Source of the DNA: Dehalococcoidia bacterium
Lineage (GTDB): Bacteria; Chloroflexota; Dehalococcoidia; GIF9; AB-539-J10
Direction of reading: 5' to 3'
Length of the DNA stretch: 41,917 nt
Assembly: GCA_009619075.1 (NCBI GenBank)
Contig: WJOY01000009.1
Location: forward strand, 1-41,917
Below, in pieces: positions 38,476 through 41,917 of the stretch (positions within the stretch are counted from its first letter, which is position 1; each line of letters starts with the position of its first letter). Under the pieces are notes generated by a model. The model did not search any database and was not told where the DNA came from. It saw only the letters and a program-made list of their open reading frames with translations. The position numbers were made by a program, and so were the translations under genes.

Positions 38476-38549
38476 GCGCCTATAGCTCAGCGGACAAGAG
38501 CACCGGTCTTCGGAACCGGGGGTCGTGGGTTCAAATCCCTCTAGGCGCG
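38476..38549 (+). tRNA. tRNA-Arg(TCG)
   Basis: GCGCCTA/TAGGCGC acceptor; CCGGT-CTTCGGA-ACCGG anticodon arm; T-loop TTCAAAT. Confidence 0.95.
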
Positions 38550-38565
38550 CTACTGAGTCACCCTC

Positions 38566-38608
38566 TTTTGCTAACATTTTGCTAACATTTTGCTAACATT
38601 TTGCTAAC
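38566..38608. repeat. Tandem 11-bp repeat TTTTGCTAACA x ~4
   Basis: Units at 38566, 38577, 38588, 38599; last unit overlaps the integrase stop codon. Confidence 0.92.
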
Positions 38609-39773
38609 GAACTTCCGTTTGAGCTGTTTCCGGCTCAAGCAGCGTATCAAAACGCAAAGCCGCTGCTTCCTGGAGTCCTGGCACCACATGGCTATAGGTA
38701 TCGAGTGTTATGCCTATATTTGCATGCCCCAGCCTTTCAGAGACTATCTTGGGATGCACGCCAGCCTTAAGCATTAGAGTAGCGTGAGTATGCCTGAGGT
38801 CGTGAAAGCGAATATGCGGCAGCCCAGCCTTCCGAATGAGCCTGCCAAAACCATGGCTAACTGTGCTCGGGTCCAGAGGGCTGCCATCAGGATGGGCAAA
38901 CACCAAATCGCTACCAGCCAACCTTTCCCCAAGCAGAGCTTTCTGTGCTTCCCGCTCAGCGTGATGCCCACGCAGTAACTTTGCTAGAGACGGTGATAGC
39001 GACACCAAACGCCGACTATGAGGACTCTTAGGCTCTTTTATCACGAATTCCCCACTGCTTAGCCTATATAGAGTTTGAACTACAGAAATTGAAGCCCGCC
39101 CCAGGTCTATATCACACCACCTTAGCCCCAAAAGCTCACCACGCCGCATCCCGGTATAGAGAGCTGCGTAAAATAAAACGTAGTAGGGTGTCCTTCGGGC
39201 AGCATCAAGAAACCTGGGAACATTCTCAGAGGCCAGCGTGGACATCTCGATCCGACCAGGCCGCGGTGGAACGACAGCTTCAGCCACATTCCGAACTACC
39301 ACCCCCTGCTTCACAGCATGGCTTAACGCCTCTGACAGAACACGATGTTGGTGTAACACGGTCCGACCAGAAAGACCCCCCTTCCCATCAAGCCGGCCAT
39401 GTGATAGGGCACCTGAATAGTAATTTTCAAGATGCTGCGGTTGAAGCTGGCAAAGTGGTATTCCACCCAGAGCAGGAACAATGTAGCGGTGCACAATAGC
39501 CCGATACCCTTCAGTCGTCCGAGGTGAGGTGTGTATTGCAGCATAGCTCTCAACCCACTGCTTTAGATATTCACCCAGGCTTACCTTTTGAGGCTTGACA
39601 TAGGCACCTCTCTCCAGGGAATGTAGGGTTTCCCTGAGTTCCCGCTGCGCATCCCCCTTTGTCCCTTTGACCGTCTGCCATTGTTGGCGACGTTTGCCCG
39701 TCTGAGGATCTCTCCCTACATCAATAATGATGCTCCAGGAACCTTTACTCCGTTGCTTAATATGTCCTCTCAT
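38604..39773 (-). CDS. Tyrosine-type site-specific integrase, intact
   Basis: RGHIKQRSKGSWSIIIDVGRDPQTGKRRQ; TGMRRGELLGLRW; RFHDLRHTHATLML; LGHANIGITLDTYSHV. Confidence 0.95.
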   Translation of the reverse strand: MRGHIKQRSKGSWSIIIDVGRDPQTGKRRQQWQTVKGTKGDAQRELRETLHSLERGAYVKPQKVSLGEYLKQWVESYAAIHTSPRTTEGYRAIVHRYIVPALGGIPLCQLQPQHLENYYSGALSHGRLDGKGGLSGRTVLHQHRVLSEALSHAVKQGVVVRNVAEAVVPPRPGRIEMSTLASENVPRFLDAARRTPYYVLFYAALYTGMRRGELLGLRWCDIDLGRASISVVQTLYRLSSGEFVIKEPKSPHSRRLVSLSPSLAKLLRGHHAEREAQKALLGERLAGSDLVFAHPDGSPLDPSTVSHGFGRLIRKAGLPHIRFHDLRHTHATLMLKAGVHPKIVSERLGHANIGITLDTYSHVVPGLQEAAALRFDTLLEPETAQTEVR

Positions 39774-39828
39774 TGCTGCCTCCTTTCTTATGAGTAATTT
39801 TATAGATAGGGATTACATATCCAAGCTA

Positions 39829-40725
39829 TCAGCGTAGCAATTTTGGCTTTCCAGGACACCGGTTGCAGGTATAAAGGATGTAATCTCTTCTAAGCAGGAT
39901 TTCCTCCAGGGAATTGTGGATTTTGGGCTCTAAAGCATTAAGGTCAACAAACAGGGTTGAAAGATTAGCTACAGTTCCACTACTTAAACAAAAGCCTAAT
40001 AAAGCCCGACACCCCTTCTCATAAAACTCTGTATCAACATCGTGCTGATTGAAAATTTCTAAAAGCTCTATCCCCTTTGGGTGGCTAAACATCTGCTTTC
40101 CCTCAAGAAGCGCGCCCCCTTCTAGTGAAATCGTCAAATCCTTCCAGCGAAACTTCACTTCTCTCATATCTTCCCCCTCAAACTTATCTTGCACATAGCC
40201 AAGTATCCAATCCCTGAGTCCTGATGTGAGGTGTGAGAGATTGCTCGTGTCGTCACTCGCAAAATCCAATTTTAGCCCTGTCAGAGCTCCCCTCCGAATC
40301 TCCTCTTGCAACTTCTCACAATTAGCTATATATAGCTTGTATTTGTTCTCCCACTCACCATATTGCCTCCAAAATGTTGGAATGGGTAGGTGGCCTTTTA
40401 GACTGCTATAAAGACGATTTGATTGAGTGAATGTAATGGAGTTTGCCATAACACGGGGAAGAACAGTTACAGGCTGTATCCTAATTCCTGCTTTCCAATT
40501 CTCAATTAGCTGCCGCAACTCAGCTAAATGATCTTTTATGGCATCCTTCAATATCTCCATCCTGGCATATCTAGCTTCCTGCTCTTGCTCAGCTAATTTG
40601 AGATGTCGCTTTAATGTTCTATCGTCAGTAATACCAAATTGTGCCTTTATCTCGGAATCAGTAAGACCTCTCTCGCGAGCTTTGCGCAATTTCTCCCTAT
40701 CAAAAATTGTTATTTTTTTAGCCAT
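39829..40725 (-). CDS. HTH-containing protein of the second integrative element
   Basis: N-terminal LRKARERGLTDSEIKAQFGITDDRTLKRHLKLA helix-turn-helix-like text. Confidence 0.65.
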   Translation of the reverse strand: MAKKITIFDREKLRKARERGLTDSEIKAQFGITDDRTLKRHLKLAEQEQEARYARMEILKDAIKDHLAELRQLIENWKAGIRIQPVTVLPRVMANSITFTQSNRLYSSLKGHLPIPTFWRQYGEWENKYKLYIANCEKLQEEIRRGALTGLKLDFASDDTSNLSHLTSGLRDWILGYVQDKFEGEDMREVKFRWKDLTISLEGGALLEGKQMFSHPKGIELLEIFNQHDVDTEFYEKGCRALLGFCLSSGTVANLSTLFVDLNALEPKIHNSLEEILLRRDYILYTCNRCPGKPKLLR

Positions 40726-40914
40726 TTTTTGCTCCTTTCATATTTTTCTAAAAGTTTAGCACACTAACTCTATGTTGTCAAGTGCTTTTCGGTGTTATTT
40801 GGTGTAATTCCATTTCACGGCACCTCCAATTTCAGGCTTGACATTGGCAATTATACCAAGTAGCATTACGGGTATCAAGCCGATACCCATTTGTAAAGGG
40901 AGGGAGTTGAAGTC

Positions 40915-41115
40915 ATGAATAGCGATGATCTGACTATGACCGTAGAAGCTGCGGCGAAGGCTCTCCACATCTCCAGGAATCTGGCTTATGAAGCCGCCCG
41001 AGATGGCCGACTGCCTTGTATCCGCATTGGGCGCCGCTTACTCGTTTCTCGTCGTGCACTCGAAAAACTACTAGCCGACCCCAAACCTTTGAACCTCACA
41101 CCGGCAGGAAAATAA
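40915..41115 (+). CDS. Excisionase-type (MerR-like) HTH protein
   Basis: MTVEAAAKALHISRNLAYEAARDGRLPCIRIGRRLLVSRRALEKLL; RBS agggaggg. Confidence 0.88.
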   Translation: MNSDDLTMTVEAAAKALHISRNLAYEAARDGRLPCIRIGRRLLVSRRALEKLLADPKPLNLTPAGK

Positions 41116-41265
41116 CCAAAAGTGAAAGCACCTAGCTTCAAAGTTGAAATTCACCCCCCAAGAAAGATAGCAATGAGGACAAAAGCGAAAACACTACACA
41201 AAAATAAAACCAGGGCGAAAGCTTGCTGCTAATCTCCCTGGTGCCCCGCCCCCGATGCTGGTGCA

Positions 41266-41553
41266 ATGAGTGAGCATCTTAATTATAGGCAAGAGTTAGG
41301 TTTTTTGTCAACCCCTGATGAGGATGGGGTCGACTTTCCTTGCTCACCCCCTTTTGTCCGGCATTACGCCGACCTGGGGTTGACCCAGAACTACCCCCCT
41401 GAATTTTACTGGCCCAACATCTCGGCGTTAGAGGAGAAAATCCAGGAACTCGAAAATGAAATCGATGAGTTAAAAGGAAGGCGCATTCTATATAAGTATA
41501 TTCAGCCCATAAAGCCAACACCCAAGTGGAAAGGGTTTGCGGTTGAGAAATGA
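41266..41553 (+). CDS. Hypothetical protein with C-terminal coiled coil
   Basis: ALEEKIQELENEIDELKGRR; stop overlaps the next ATG. Confidence 0.6.
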   Translation: MSEHLNYRQELGFLSTPDEDGVDFPCSPPFVRHYADLGLTQNYPPEFYWPNISALEEKIQELENEIDELKGRRILYKYIQPIKPTPKWKGFAVEK

Positions 41554-41917
41554 ACCAACCCAAGATTCAGCAGCAAGGGGGTATCTACCACCTTACCTGG
41601 GACGAAGGCATCGAAGCACAAGTTGCTAAGGTCCGGGAGCATAGAGATGGCAGAATCACTGCCGAATTGAGCGTCACCACTTCTCTCCCTGGCTATAAAC
41701 CTTACCTATTAGGCCGCAGTCTGTTCAACCTCTTGGCCATTCGCTCAAGGGTTGATATGGCGAAAAACCTGAAAGAACGATGTCCTGAAATTGAGTGGGA
41801 AGAAGCTCTGGAGCAACTATGTCACATAGTCCTCGAAGATTTCCATCGAGGCGAACCTGTCACAGAAATATGGACCACCGATGATATTAAACCCCCCGAG
41901 TATCTCCTCTATCCGAA
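41550..41917 (+). CDS. Partial CDS running off the window (MNQPKIQQQGGIYHLTWDEGIEAQVAKVREHRDG…)
   Basis: Open frame from ATG 41550 (ATGA overlap) to the window end. Confidence 0.7.
   Translation, partial: MNQPKIQQQGGIYHLTWDEGIEAQVAKVREHRDGRITAELSVTTSLPGYKPYLLGRSLFNLLAIRSRVDMAKNLKERCPEIEWEEALEQLCHIVLEDFHRGEPVTEIWTTDDIKPPEYLLYP

Larger units (their letters stand above)
24871..38515. mobile_element. tRNA-Arg-integrated island (~13.6 kb) with prophage relics and defense-type genes
   Basis: Exact 41-bp direct repeats at 24871-24911 and 38475-38515; integrase remnant at right end; visibly AT-rich content. Confidence 0.85.

Noticed and set aside
38566-38608. CRISPR array
   Set aside because: Period is only 11 bp with no spacers; it is a simple tandem repeat. 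No cas-like genes are in the window.
39089-39499. 136-aa plus-strand ORF
   Set aside because: Antisense shadow of the intact integrase.
41279-41563. 94-aa minus-strand ORF
   Set aside because: Antisense to the coupled gene 41266-41553.

Overview
The window looks like a bacterial chromosome segment, perhaps Chloroflexota/Dehalococcoidia-like (inferred from gene content only). Bases 1 to about 24.87 kb are core and metabolic genes: phosphatase, a broken M48 peptidase, CBS/CNNM protein, Rrf2 + NifU + minimal SufC/SufB, CDF transporter, nadA, an arsR-arsM-acr3-permease operon, cutA, a Thi4 + COG1900/NIL-ferredoxin/UPF0280 sulfide-assimilation cluster, and a second arsenic-type cluster with ArsF/ArsG-like genes. 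Bases 24.87-38.52 kb are an integrated island bounded by an exact 41-bp duplication of the 5' half of a tRNA-Arg(TCG). It carries scraps of an HK97-type capsid gene and of a tyrosine integrase. An approximately 8 kb block of defense-type genes (HEPN-like protein, PD-(D/E)XK protein, EVE-nuclease fusion, DUF429, Xre + N6-methylase + restriction-like protein, decapitated helicase) sits between two capsid fragments. To its left are a three-gene overlapping operon of unknown function and two unknown membrane-protein genes, each preceded by a copy of the same ~165-bp repeat. A second integrative element with an intact integrase, an excisionase-like HTH protein and a replication-type gene begins on the other side of the same tRNA and runs off the window. 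Dispersed palindromic repeats have invaded genes; one is flanked by a 19-bp direct repeat that splits a formerly tight thi4-COG1900 operon. All family calls are from reading the sequence; no searches were run.
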